Below, one piece after another: positions 32,133 through 40,025 of a stretch of DNA of 64,000 nucleotides. A model generated the notes under the pieces. The model was not told the origin of the DNA. It saw only the letters and a list, made by a program, of their open reading frames with translations, and did no database searches. Source of the stretch: Chitinophaga fulva (GTDB lineage: Bacteria; Bacteroidota; Bacteroidia; Chitinophagales; Chitinophagaceae); the NCBI RefSeq assembly GCF_012927205.1, contig NZ_JABBGC010000003.1:1178001-1242000 (forward strand), in the 5' to 3' direction. The position numbers and the translations under genes are program-made. Each line of letters starts with the position of its first letter. Position 1 is the first letter of the stretch.

Positions 32133-33188
32133 ATGACAAAGACTGCCTTTGGCTTATCGATAGCAAGCATCGCATGGCTGGCTATGTCTTGCGGACAGCA
32201 CCATGAAAACAAGCCTGCCCCTGCCACCAAAACCGTGGTGGAAGACAGTGGACGCACGATTAAACTGCCCCCCGACAGCCTTACCCTTCACTTCTTCAAA
32301 ACACAGGAAGCTACCCAGAGCGACCTGAACGCCGAACTGATGGCACCGGCACACGTAGCCGCCACCGTGGTACGCTCCAACGGCAACGCCTCACAAAACA
32401 TCGTGCTGTTCGACAACCCGGACATCACCGCCAGCTACACCGAAATGTTGCAACACATCATCAACATCCGGGAAAAAGGCAACATCATCCGGCAGAAAAA
32501 AGCGATCGCCGCCCAGAAACAAATAGAGCTGGACCGCTTTAAAGACCTCGCCGAACACGGCGCCGGTACCGGCAAAGATGTATCTGATGCCAAAACGGAG
32601 CTCATCACTGCGCAAACAGACATGGCCATCGCGGAAACAGACCTCGCCAATGAAAAGACATCTATCATTGAGCATGAATCCAAACTGAAACTGGCCGGCT
32701 TCGATCCACAATCACTCGTAACAGCCAAAACCGATAAAACCTGGCTCATTTGCGAGATGCCGGAAAACCAGATCACCAAAGTAAAAGAAGGCAGCAGCTG
32801 TAAACTGCAGTTCAACTCCTACCCCGGCGAAACCTTTACCGGCGTTATCGAAAACGTGGGCGAAGTGGTAGACAATATCACCCGCATGGTGAAACTGAGA
32901 ATTACGATTGCAGATATCCAGCATAAACTCCGCGCCGGCATGTATGCTACCGTTAAATTCGGTGTCAGTGAAGGCAACTCCCTTTCTGTTCCGCGCGCCG
33001 CCGTGGTAACCGTACAGGGCAAAAACTACGTCTTCATCAAAACAGATGAACGCACTTTCGTTCGCCGTGAAGTAATGACCGCCTCACAGGTAGGCGACCG
33101 CATGGTGGTGCTCACCGGCGTGCAACCAGGCGACAAAGTGGTAACAGACGGCTCCATGCAGTTAAAAGGTATTTCATTCGGTTACTAA
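32133..33188 (+). CDS. czcB: CzcB-like efflux periplasmic adaptor
   Basis: A 351-residue lipoprotein (lipobox AMSCGQ) of the HlyD/CzcB family with a coiled-coil hairpin (EKGNIIRQKKAIAAQKQIELDRFKDLAEHGAG), a barrel segment (CEMPENQITKVKEGSSCKLQF) and C-terminal KLRAGMYATVKFGV and TGVQPGDKVVTDGSMQLKG. It connects CzcA to CzcC. It starts 8 bases after the channel gene. Confidence 0.88.
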   Translation: MTKTAFGLSIASIAWLAMSCGQHHENKPAPATKTVVEDSGRTIKLPPDSLTLHFFKTQEATQSDLNAELMAPAHVAATVVRSNGNASQNIVLFDNPDITASYTEMLQHIINIREKGNIIRQKKAIAAQKQIELDRFKDLAEHGAGTGKDVSDAKTELITAQTDMAIAETDLANEKTSIIEHESKLKLAGFDPQSLVTAKTDKTWLICEMPENQITKVKEGSSCKLQFNSYPGETFTGVIENVGEVVDNITRMVKLRITIADIQHKLRAGMYATVKFGVSEGNSLSVPRAAVVTVQGKNYVFIKTDERTFVRREVMTASQVGDRMVVLTGVQPGDKVVTDGSMQLKGISFGY

Positions 33189-33198
33189 AAATATAATT

Positions 33199-33504
33199 AT
33201 GCTACAGGCACAAATCTTTATTGACAAAGATGATATGTACGGTACCCGCCCCCTGTACGAATACATTATGCAGCTCCTGATGAACAACAATGTCAAAGGA
33301 GCTACCGTATACCGCGGTGTCATGGGCTTCGGCGTTAACCAGCGCATGAAACGCCCGGATGAAATATTTTCTTTTGACGAACCTCCAATGATGATCACCC
33401 TCATAGATGAAGACGACAAAGTGCGGGAAGTGCTTAAACTGCTGAGGAGCACCTACAAAGGAGGCTTTATTATTACCCATCACGTAGATCAATTTGAAGC
33501 ATGA
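33199..33504 (+). CDS. DUF190-domain (PII-like fold) protein
   Basis: This 101-residue protein matches DUF190 by its order of motifs: AQIFIDKDDMYGTRPLYEYIMQLL, VKGATVYRGVMGFG, PPMMITLIDEDDKVREVLKLL and GGFIITHHV. DUF190 proteins have a ferredoxin-like PII fold that can bind nucleotides or metals and modulate a partner. Its 3' end overlaps the CzcA start by 4 bases (ATGA), so translation is likely coupled; a role in sensing or modulating the metal pump is inferred. Confidence 0.85.
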   Translation: MLQAQIFIDKDDMYGTRPLYEYIMQLLMNNNVKGATVYRGVMGFGVNQRMKRPDEIFSFDEPPMMITLIDEDDKVREVLKLLRSTYKGGFIITHHVDQFEA

Positions 33505-36500
33505 TCCGTAACATTCTGATATTCTCTTTACGTAACCGTTGGGCAGTCATCATTGGCGCTGTGGTCTTGTCAGTGATCGGTTACTGGTGTTTTACCCAGC
33601 TGAAAATTGAAGCCTACCCCGATATCGCTGACACCAACGTTATCATCGTAGCACCTTTCGACGGCCGCGCGGCTGAAGAAGTGGAGCAACAGGTAACTAT
33701 TCCCATTGAACGGGCACTTAACAACGTACCCCGCGTACTCGACCGCAGAAGCCGTACCATCTTCGGCCTCTCGGTAGTACAGCTGACTTTCCAGGACGGC
33801 ACCGATGACTATTTCGCCCGTCAACAGGTAATAGAAAGGCTCTCGTCCCTTTCCCTGCCGGAAGGCGTTACGCCGGAACTGGCGCCACTCACCACCGCCG
33901 TAGGCGAAATTTACCGCTACGTGGTGGAAGCACCGCCCAGCTTTACGCCCATGCAACTGAGAGACCTGCAGGACTGGGTAATACGCCCGGCCATCCTGCA
34001 AGTGCCAGGCATTGCCGATGTGACCAACTTCGGCGGGCCGCTCAAACAATTTCATATCCTCACCTCTCCGGAGAAACTGCGTAAGTACAACCTTACCCTG
34101 CAATCTGTGATCGATGCGGTACAGAAAAACAACCTCAACACCGGTGGTAACGTGATCGAACGCGGCGGACAAGGTTTCGCCGTGAGAGGCCTCGGCGCCG
34201 TGAAGTCTGAAAAAGACCTACGCAACATCGTGCTCACGGCTGTTAACGGTGTACCGGTATACGTAAAAGATGTAGCCACCGTGGAGACAGCGCCCCCGCC
34301 GCCTTCCGGCGTAATGGGCTACGCTGTGCCCGATGAAAACATTGACAAGGTAGGCTCCCCCGAAGGCATCATCCTGCTACGCCGTGGCGAAAACCCCAGC
34401 ATAGCCCTGAAAGCCCTGAAGGAAAAACTGGCCCTGCTGTCGGAAACAGAACTGCCCGAAGGCGTGAAGCTCCGCGTACTGTACGACCGCAGCTTCCTGA
34501 TCGACCACTCCCTTGAAACCGTGGCGCATACGCTCTTTATGGGTGTCAGCATCGTGGTGATCATCCTGGTATTTTTCCTGGGCAGCATCCGTTCTGCGCT
34601 GGTGGTGACCGCCACCATTCCGTTCTCCCTGCTGTTTGCATTTATCCTGATGCGGCTCACCGGCATTCCGGCCAACCTGCTGTCACTCGGTGCTATCGAC
34701 TTCGGTATCATCGTGGATGGCGCCTGCGTGATGGCGGAACACTTGATACGCCGCTACCGCAACGCCACACCGCAGGAGAAACAGGGCGGCATCATCGGCA
34801 TCACCCTCTCTGCTGCGCAGGAAGTGGGACGTGAAATATTCTTCTCGGTTACTATTATCATCCTCGCCTATACGCCGATTTTGATGATGACCCGCGTGGA
34901 AGGCAAACTCTTCTCTCCCATGGCCCTCACACTGGCTTTTGCGGTGATAGGCGCTATGATCTGCGCGCTCACGCTCATCCCGGTGCTCATTTCCTATGCC
35001 TACAAAAAAGCGCTGTCTTCCGACAAACCCATGAAGGAACACCGCAACAGGATATTGGACTTCCTGGAACACCTGTACCAGCGTTCGCTCAATTTCTTCC
35101 TGCGCTTCCACCGGCAAACGGTGCTCGTTGCTACGGTGATCATTGTGCTGATGATAGGCCTCGCCGGCAAGCTGGGTACGGAATTCCTCCCCGAACTGGA
35201 TGAAGGCTCTATCTTCATGCGTTCGTTTATGCCTGCTGGTGTGACCATCCAGGAAAACGCCAAGATCGCACCCATCATCCGGAAAGTGATCTCCTCCTAT
35301 CCGCCGGTGAAATACGTGATCACACAAACCGGCCGTAACGACGATGGTACTGACCCCTTCCCCGCCAACCGTACCGAGATACTGGTGGGCCTGAAGGATT
35401 ACAAACTGTGGAGCGATACCATCACTAAAAAAGAACTCGTTAAACGTATACAGGCCGACCTGGAAAAGAATATTCCGGGTACGTCTTTCAACTCCGGTCA
35501 GCCGATCATTGACCAGGTAATGGAAATTGTGACCGGTAGCGCCGCCGATCTGGCTATCTCTGTTGTGGGCGATGACCTGTCCCTGATGCGGCCCAAAGCC
35601 GACAGTATCGCGGCGATCGTGAAAGCCACACAGGGCTCTGCTTCCGTGAACATTGAACAGGAAGGCACCCAAGCCCAGCTGGCCATCAATATCAACCGTG
35701 AAAATGCTGCCCGCTTCGGTATCAATGTCAGCGATATCCAGTCGATGATTGAAGCCGCTATCGGCGGTAAACCGATCGGTACATTATACGACGGCACCAA
35801 ACGGTACGATATCATTATCCGTTATCTGCCGCAGGACAGAAGCACTGTGGAAGCCATTCGCAATCTGCAGGTACCTGCCGCCACCGGCGCACTGATACCG
35901 ATGGACCAGCTGGCGGATATCCAGTTCATCGATGGGCAGACCAACATCTACCGCATCGATGGCAAACGTATGGTGACTGTACGTACCAACGTAAGAGGCC
36001 GTGACCAGGGCTCTTTCGTAAAAGAACTCCAGGAAAAAATCGATAAAAGCGTACATGTGCCTAAAGGCTATGATATTATCTATGGCGGTCAGTACGAGAA
36101 CCTGGAACGTGCCGGTAAACAGCTGTCACTCACCATTCCGCTGACCATCGTGATTGTGTTCGTGTTCCTGTTCATGCTGTTTAAAAGCATGAAGCATACG
36201 TTCGTGACCATGAGTTGCATACTGGTGGCCCTTGCCGGCGGTATTGTGGCACTGTTCCTCCGCGGCTATCACTTCAACGTGTCTGCCGGCGTAGGTTTCG
36301 TGTCCATCTTCGGTATCTCGGTGATGGCCGGCGTGTTGCTGGTGTCTGCACTCAACCGTGAGATGTACAAGTCGCCCCTCACCCTGCGCGCTTCCGTGCA
36401 GCGGGTAGCGGTAGACCAGTTCAAGGCCATTATGATGATGCTGATGGTAGCTATCATCGGTCTGGTGCCCGCCGCCATCAGTACCGGCATCGGTTCCGAT

Positions 36501-36644
36501 GTGCAAAGGCCGCTGGCCACGGTGATCATTGGCGGACTTACCTTCACGCTGCTGTTTACGCCGGTGGTTATCCCGCCGCTGTACTACTGGGCGGAGAAGA
36601 AAAAACATCCCCAACCACCAACACCGCAGGAGCCTGCTGAATAA
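33501..36644 (+). CDS. czcA: CzcA-family heavy-metal RND efflux pump
   Basis: The 1047-residue protein belongs to the heavy-metal-efflux RND group: the helix-4 motif reads LGAIDFGIIVDGACVMAEH at about residues 395-413, with the paired Asp residues and Glu that carry protons in CzcA. The N-terminal QLKIEAYPDIAD and the C-terminal ISVMAGVLLVSALN segments also fit. It likely exports Co, Zn, Cd or Cu/Ag from periplasm to outside. The Met-rich clusters of CusA are not obvious, which favours divalent cations. A strong terminator follows. Confidence 0.92.
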   Translation: MIRNILIFSLRNRWAVIIGAVVLSVIGYWCFTQLKIEAYPDIADTNVIIVAPFDGRAAEEVEQQVTIPIERALNNVPRVLDRRSRTIFGLSVVQLTFQDGTDDYFARQQVIERLSSLSLPEGVTPELAPLTTAVGEIYRYVVEAPPSFTPMQLRDLQDWVIRPAILQVPGIADVTNFGGPLKQFHILTSPEKLRKYNLTLQSVIDAVQKNNLNTGGNVIERGGQGFAVRGLGAVKSEKDLRNIVLTAVNGVPVYVKDVATVETAPPPPSGVMGYAVPDENIDKVGSPEGIILLRRGENPSIALKALKEKLALLSETELPEGVKLRVLYDRSFLIDHSLETVAHTLFMGVSIVVIILVFFLGSIRSALVVTATIPFSLLFAFILMRLTGIPANLLSLGAIDFGIIVDGACVMAEHLIRRYRNATPQEKQGGIIGITLSAAQEVGREIFFSVTIIILAYTPILMMTRVEGKLFSPMALTLAFAVIGAMICALTLIPVLISYAYKKALSSDKPMKEHRNRILDFLEHLYQRSLNFFLRFHRQTVLVATVIIVLMIGLAGKLGTEFLPELDEGSIFMRSFMPAGVTIQENAKIAPIIRKVISSYPPVKYVITQTGRNDDGTDPFPANRTEILVGLKDYKLWSDTITKKELVKRIQADLEKNIPGTSFNSGQPIIDQVMEIVTGSAADLAISVVGDDLSLMRPKADSIAAIVKATQGSASVNIEQEGTQAQLAININRENAARFGINVSDIQSMIEAAIGGKPIGTLYDGTKRYDIIIRYLPQDRSTVEAIRNLQVPAATGALIPMDQLADIQFIDGQTNIYRIDGKRMVTVRTNVRGRDQGSFVKELQEKIDKSVHVPKGYDIIYGGQYENLERAGKQLSLTIPLTIVIVFVFLFMLFKSMKHTFVTMSCILVALAGGIVALFLRGYHFNVSAGVGFVSIFGISVMAGVLLVSALNREMYKSPLTLRASVQRVAVDQFKAIMMMLMVAIIGLVPAAISTGIGSDVQRPLATVIIGGLTFTLLFTPVVIPPLYYWAEKKKHPQPPTPQEPAE

Positions 36645-36660
36645 GCTGATTTCTTTCATA

Positions 36661-36698
36661 AAAGCGAAGGGCCGACCATTGTGTCGGCCCTTCGCTTT
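36661..36698 (+). terminator. Terminator of the czc operon
   Basis: AAAGCGAAGGGCCGAC and GTCGGCCCTTCGCTTT form a 16-bp perfect stem with loop CATTGT, 17 bases after the czcA stop codon, followed by TG and T-rich sequence. Confidence 0.88.
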
Positions 36699-36728
36699 TG
36701 ATCTCATGGGCGTTTTTTATTCCCGGTT

Positions 36729-36912
36729 CCCAGGGCTGAAGCCCTGGGCTAAGATCTTATTCAATTTCTTTCTAATGAGGGACCTTATCTTTTATGAGTG
36801 ATAAACATCTTAATCTTTTACGAGTGATGAACATCTTAATCTTTTACGAGTGATGAACATCTCAATCTTTTACGAGTGATAAACATCTTAGCCCAGGGCT
36901 TTCAGCCCTGGG
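36729..36912. repeat. Composite repeat element: inverted hairpins around four 26-bp tandem repeats
   Basis: Two palindromes face each other: CCCAGGGCT-GA-AGCCCTGGG (36729-36748) and CCCAGGGCT-TTC-AGCCCTGGG (36892-36912); their inner flanks CTAAGAT and ATCTTAG also pair. Between them four direct repeats of exactly 26 bp fill 36787-36890 (units start at 36787, 36813, 36839 and 36865; each begins ATCTTTTA and ends ACATCTTA or ACATCTCA). A related element lies at 54325-54499. Confidence 0.88.
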
Positions 36913-36926
36913 TTTGGAAAAAAGAT

Positions 36927-36957
36927 TTTTCGTTTTATACCAAATGGTATAATTTTG
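36927..36957 (+). promoter_or_regulatory. Promoter and operator of the TetR-SDR-MFS regulator
   Basis: The palindrome ATACCA-AA-TGGTAT (36937-36950) sits between a T-rich -33 region (36927-36930) and a perfect -7 element TAATTTTG (36950-36957), 20 bases before the TetR start. Occupancy would block sigma binding. Related sites occur upstream of the SDR and MFS genes. Confidence 0.82.
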
Positions 36958-36977
36958 TTTCATCAAACACGGAGAAT

Positions 36978-37562
36978 ATGAACAAAGCAGCCAGAACGAA
37001 ACAGTTTATTGTGGAGAAGACCGCTCCTGTGTTCAACGAGAAAGGGTATGCGGGCACCTCGCTGACCGACATGACCAATGCTACAGGGCTGACGAAAGGC
37101 AGCATATATGGCAACTTCGCTAATAAAGACGAAGTAGCGCTGGCGGCATTTGAATATAACATCCGCCAGGTGGCTGATATTGTACGGCAGGAAAAAGCGA
37201 AGCAGGAAACTTACCGCGACAAGCTGCTGGCTTATGTGCATGTATATACTAATTTCCTGAAACATCCATTCCCCGTAGGTGGTTGCCCTATCCTGAACAC
37301 CGCCACAGAAGCCGACGATACACACCCCGCACTGAAACAGCGCGCCGCTGAGGCGGTGAGCAAATGGAAGGACAGCATCGCACATGATATTACACGGGGC
37401 ATCCGTCAGGGGGAGTTCAGTTCGCAGACCAACCCGGAACAAACAGCGCTGACGATCATCGCTATGATAGAAGGATGTATCATGATCACCAAGCTGACCG
37501 GCAAAATGCATTACCGCAATGCGATCATGCAGTCGCTGGAAACGTTTGTCAACCAGCTCTGA
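36978..37562 (+). CDS. TetR-family repressor
   Basis: The start at 36978 (MNKAARTKQFIVEKTAPVFNEKGYAGTSLTDM) follows the promoter and gives the normal family N-terminus. The HTH is TSLTDMTNATGLTKGSIYGNFANKDEVALAAF. The C-terminal domain (HPFPVGGCPILNTATEADDTHP) is of the type often found near oxidoreductase and MFS genes. It should repress its own gene plus the SDR and MFS genes through the shared ATACC/GGTAT palindrome. Confidence 0.92.
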   Translation: MNKAARTKQFIVEKTAPVFNEKGYAGTSLTDMTNATGLTKGSIYGNFANKDEVALAAFEYNIRQVADIVRQEKAKQETYRDKLLAYVHVYTNFLKHPFPVGGCPILNTATEADDTHPALKQRAAEAVSKWKDSIAHDITRGIRQGEFSSQTNPEQTALTIIAMIEGCIMITKLTGKMHYRNAIMQSLETFVNQL

Positions 37563-37605
37563 TCATTTGTTTATTTTTTATTCAGCTATTTTTTTATTCT
37601 AAAAT

Positions 37606-37619
37606 ATACCGATTGGTAT
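37606..37619 (+). promoter_or_regulatory. TetR operator upstream of the SDR gene
   Basis: ATACCGATTGGTAT is the exact reverse complement of the site at 38388-38401 and differs from the site at the TetR promoter only in its centre. It lies 12 bases before the SDR start codon. Confidence 0.8.
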
Positions 37620-37631
37620 AATTATTTTGAT

Positions 37632-38369
37632 ATGAAAACAGAAGGTAACACGGTATTAATTACCGGCGGCAGTGCTGGCATAGGACTGGCGCTGGCACAG
37701 GCATTATCAGCAGCAGGCAACCGGGTGATCATCACCGGCAGAGATGAAGCACGGCTGCAACAAGCTGCTGCAGGCACACCCGGCCTTATTCCCATGATAT
37801 GCGACGTCACTAAAGACACGCAGGTAAAAGCGCTGGTAAAAACACTGCAACAGGAATATCCGCAGCTCAATATGCTCATCAACAATGCTGGCAAAGCATA
37901 CGCCTATGAGTTGACAGACACGGCGCGGGCCATCGATAAAGCGGCGGATGAAATGCTGACTAACTATCTCGCCATCCTGCAACTGACAGAATATCTCCTG
38001 CCCATGTTGCAAAACCAACCGGAAGCGGCGATCGTCAATGTAAGCTCCATAACAGCATTGGTGCCGTTTACCAAGGTGCCCACCTATGCGGCCAGCAAAG
38101 CGGCGCTCCACTCCTACACACAATCACTGCGGGTATCGGTGGCGCCTATACGGATATTTGAACTGATGCCGCCGATGGTGAACACCGACTTCTCCCGCGA
38201 AATCGGCGGCGAGAAAGGTATTCCGCCCAGCGAAGTGGCCACAGGCTTTATGGAAGCGCTAACAAATGATGATTACGAAATCCATATCGGTCAAACCCGG
38301 CAGGTATGGCAACTGCTGCAATCCACCTCACCGGCGCAGGTCCTGCAAATGGTCAACACCCGTTCCTGA
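37632..38369 (+). CDS. SDR-family oxidoreductase of the TetR-controlled unit
   Basis: A classical SDR of 245 residues: LITGGSAGIGLALAQAL binds the cofactor, NNAGKA is the structural motif, the catalytic serine is in VNVSSITA, and Y and K are in YAASKAALHSY. The segment RIFELMPPMVNTDFSRE resembles the DltE-like branch. The substrate is unknown. It lies between the repressor and the MFS exporter and carries the same operator, so it may modify the compound that the exporter removes. Confidence 0.9.
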   Translation: MKTEGNTVLITGGSAGIGLALAQALSAAGNRVIITGRDEARLQQAAAGTPGLIPMICDVTKDTQVKALVKTLQQEYPQLNMLINNAGKAYAYELTDTARAIDKAADEMLTNYLAILQLTEYLLPMLQNQPEAAIVNVSSITALVPFTKVPTYAASKAALHSYTQSLRVSVAPIRIFELMPPMVNTDFSREIGGEKGIPPSEVATGFMEALTNDDYEIHIGQTRQVWQLLQSTSPAQVLQMVNTRS

Positions 38370-38387
38370 TTTTTTTCGTCATAAAAT

Positions 38388-38401
38388 ATACCAATCGGTA
38401 T
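38388..38401 (+). promoter_or_regulatory. TetR operator overlapping the MFS start codon
   Basis: ATACCAATCGGTAT ends inside the ATG (38400-38402) of the transporter gene. It could block a leaderless promoter or act as a roadblock to transcription coming from the SDR gene. Confidence 0.75.
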
Positions 38402-39938
38402 GAAAAGTAAAATACTGGTGGTCGCGGTCATAGCCGCGGCCATCATGGAACTGATAGACACGTCCATCGTCAACGTAGCCTTGTCACACATGAGCGGTAA
38501 CCTCGGCGCCACACTGGAAGACACCTCCTGGGTGATCACCGCCTACGCCATCGCCAACGTGATCATCATCCCCATCACCAGTTTCCTCGCGGCGCGGCTG
38601 GGACAGCGTAACTACTACATTGGTTCCATCCTGGCTTTTACGTTCTTCTCCTTCATGTGCGGACAAGCCAGCAACATCTGGACACTGGTGCTCTTCCGCT
38701 TCCTGCAGGGCATAGGCGGCGGCGCACTGTTGTCGGTATCACAGGTGATCGTGTTCCGCCAGTTTCCGAAAGAAAAACAGAACGTGGCCAGCGCCATCTT
38801 TGGGATAGGCGTATTCGTTGGACCGACCATCGGTCCTACCCTCGGCGGCTACATCACGGAATTCTACAGCTGGCCGTGGATATTCTACATCAATGTACCT
38901 ATCGGTATACTCGTTGCCGTTGTTTGTTACATGCTCCTGGACGAACCACCGCGGCAAACACAGTCCACCCGCATCGACTGGACCGGCATCATCCTGCTGG
39001 CTGTTGGCGTGAGCGCTTTGCAAACAGTACTGGAACGCGGCGAAACAGACGACTGGTTTGAAGCGGCGTACATCACCTGGTTGAGCGTGATAGCCGTATT
39101 CGGCATTGGTATTTTTATCTGGTGGGAATTACGTATAGCCCATCCCGTAGTAAACCTGCGGGTACTGAAAAGCCGGAACCTCAGCGTGGGCGCCATCCTC
39201 ACTTTTATATCGGGCACCGGTATGTTTGCCTCGGTATTTCTAACACCGGTGTTTGCCCAGCGCCTGCTTTATTTCACGCCACTGCAAACAGGCATGTTGT
39301 TGCTGCCCGGTGCTTTCCTGGCCATCGGCGGACTCGTGATCAGCGCACGCCTGCTGCAACGCGGCCTGTCGCCTTTATACCTTATCCTCACCGGTATGAG
39401 CATGTTCATCCTCTTCAGCTGGCAAATGTCGCAGTTGAACCAGAACGCAACATCAGCAGCCATCAGCGGCTCGCTGATATGGCGTGCGCTGGGCATGGCG
39501 CTGATGACGGTGCCGCTCACCACCCTGGCGGTTTCATCACTGCCGCCGGTGGACATACCACAGGGAGCGGCGCTCAACAACATGATGCGGCAACTGGGTG
39601 GCTCCTTTGGCATCGCACTGATCAACACCTATCTGGCGAAACGTAATGCACAACACCGTTACGACCTTGTGAGCCATCTCGATCCGTCTAATCCTGCCGT
39701 GTATAACCGCCTGCACGGCTATACGCAGTTTTTCCAGAGCAAGGGAGCGTCAGCATCGCATGCACATCAGCAGGCGGTGCAACTGCTCGATCATAGTATC
39801 ACGCGGCAGGGCATGCTGCTCAGTTTCAGCGATGCTTTTTTGGTGATGGGGCTGGTGTTCCTGGTGTCGTTGCCGCTACTGCTGGTAGCCTCCGGCCGGA
39901 AAAAGAATACTCCTCCCGTAGTGGCGATGGACCACTAA
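38400..39938 (+). CDS. DHA2-family MFS multidrug exporter (EmrB/QacA-like)
   Basis: The 512-residue protein has 14 predicted helices and the DHA2 signatures: MELIDTSIVNVALSHM in helix 1 (motif D1), RLGQRNYYIGSILAF (motif A), LVLFRFLQGIGGGALL, and FGIGVFVGPTIGPTLGGYI (motif C of drug antiporters). It exchanges protons for drugs or other amphiphiles. No EmrA-type adaptor is adjacent, unlike many Gram-negative EmrAB systems; one may be supplied elsewhere. Confidence 0.92.
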   Translation: MKSKILVVAVIAAAIMELIDTSIVNVALSHMSGNLGATLEDTSWVITAYAIANVIIIPITSFLAARLGQRNYYIGSILAFTFFSFMCGQASNIWTLVLFRFLQGIGGGALLSVSQVIVFRQFPKEKQNVASAIFGIGVFVGPTIGPTLGGYITEFYSWPWIFYINVPIGILVAVVCYMLLDEPPRQTQSTRIDWTGIILLAVGVSALQTVLERGETDDWFEAAYITWLSVIAVFGIGIFIWWELRIAHPVVNLRVLKSRNLSVGAILTFISGTGMFASVFLTPVFAQRLLYFTPLQTGMLLLPGAFLAIGGLVISARLLQRGLSPLYLILTGMSMFILFSWQMSQLNQNATSAAISGSLIWRALGMALMTVPLTTLAVSSLPPVDIPQGAALNNMMRQLGGSFGIALINTYLAKRNAQHRYDLVSHLDPSNPAVYNRLHGYTQFFQSKGASASHAHQQAVQLLDHSITRQGMLLSFSDAFLVMGLVFLVSLPLLLVASGRKKNTPPVVAMDH

Positions 39939-40025
39939 TGTTATCCTGTGCGGATTTTCGCCGGTCATACAAATTCATTATTTTGACGCCCGTCTGGCAT
40001 TAACGCCAGTACGAAAAAATCAACA

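Noticed and set aside
34683..35672. A 329-codon minus-strand frame across czcA.
   Set aside because: Antisense to a full CzcA pump; the translation is rich in His, Arg and Glu and has no domain character.
36787..36890. Four regular 26-bp repeats considered as a CRISPR array.
   Set aside because: The units are directly adjacent with no spacers, and no cas gene is nearby.
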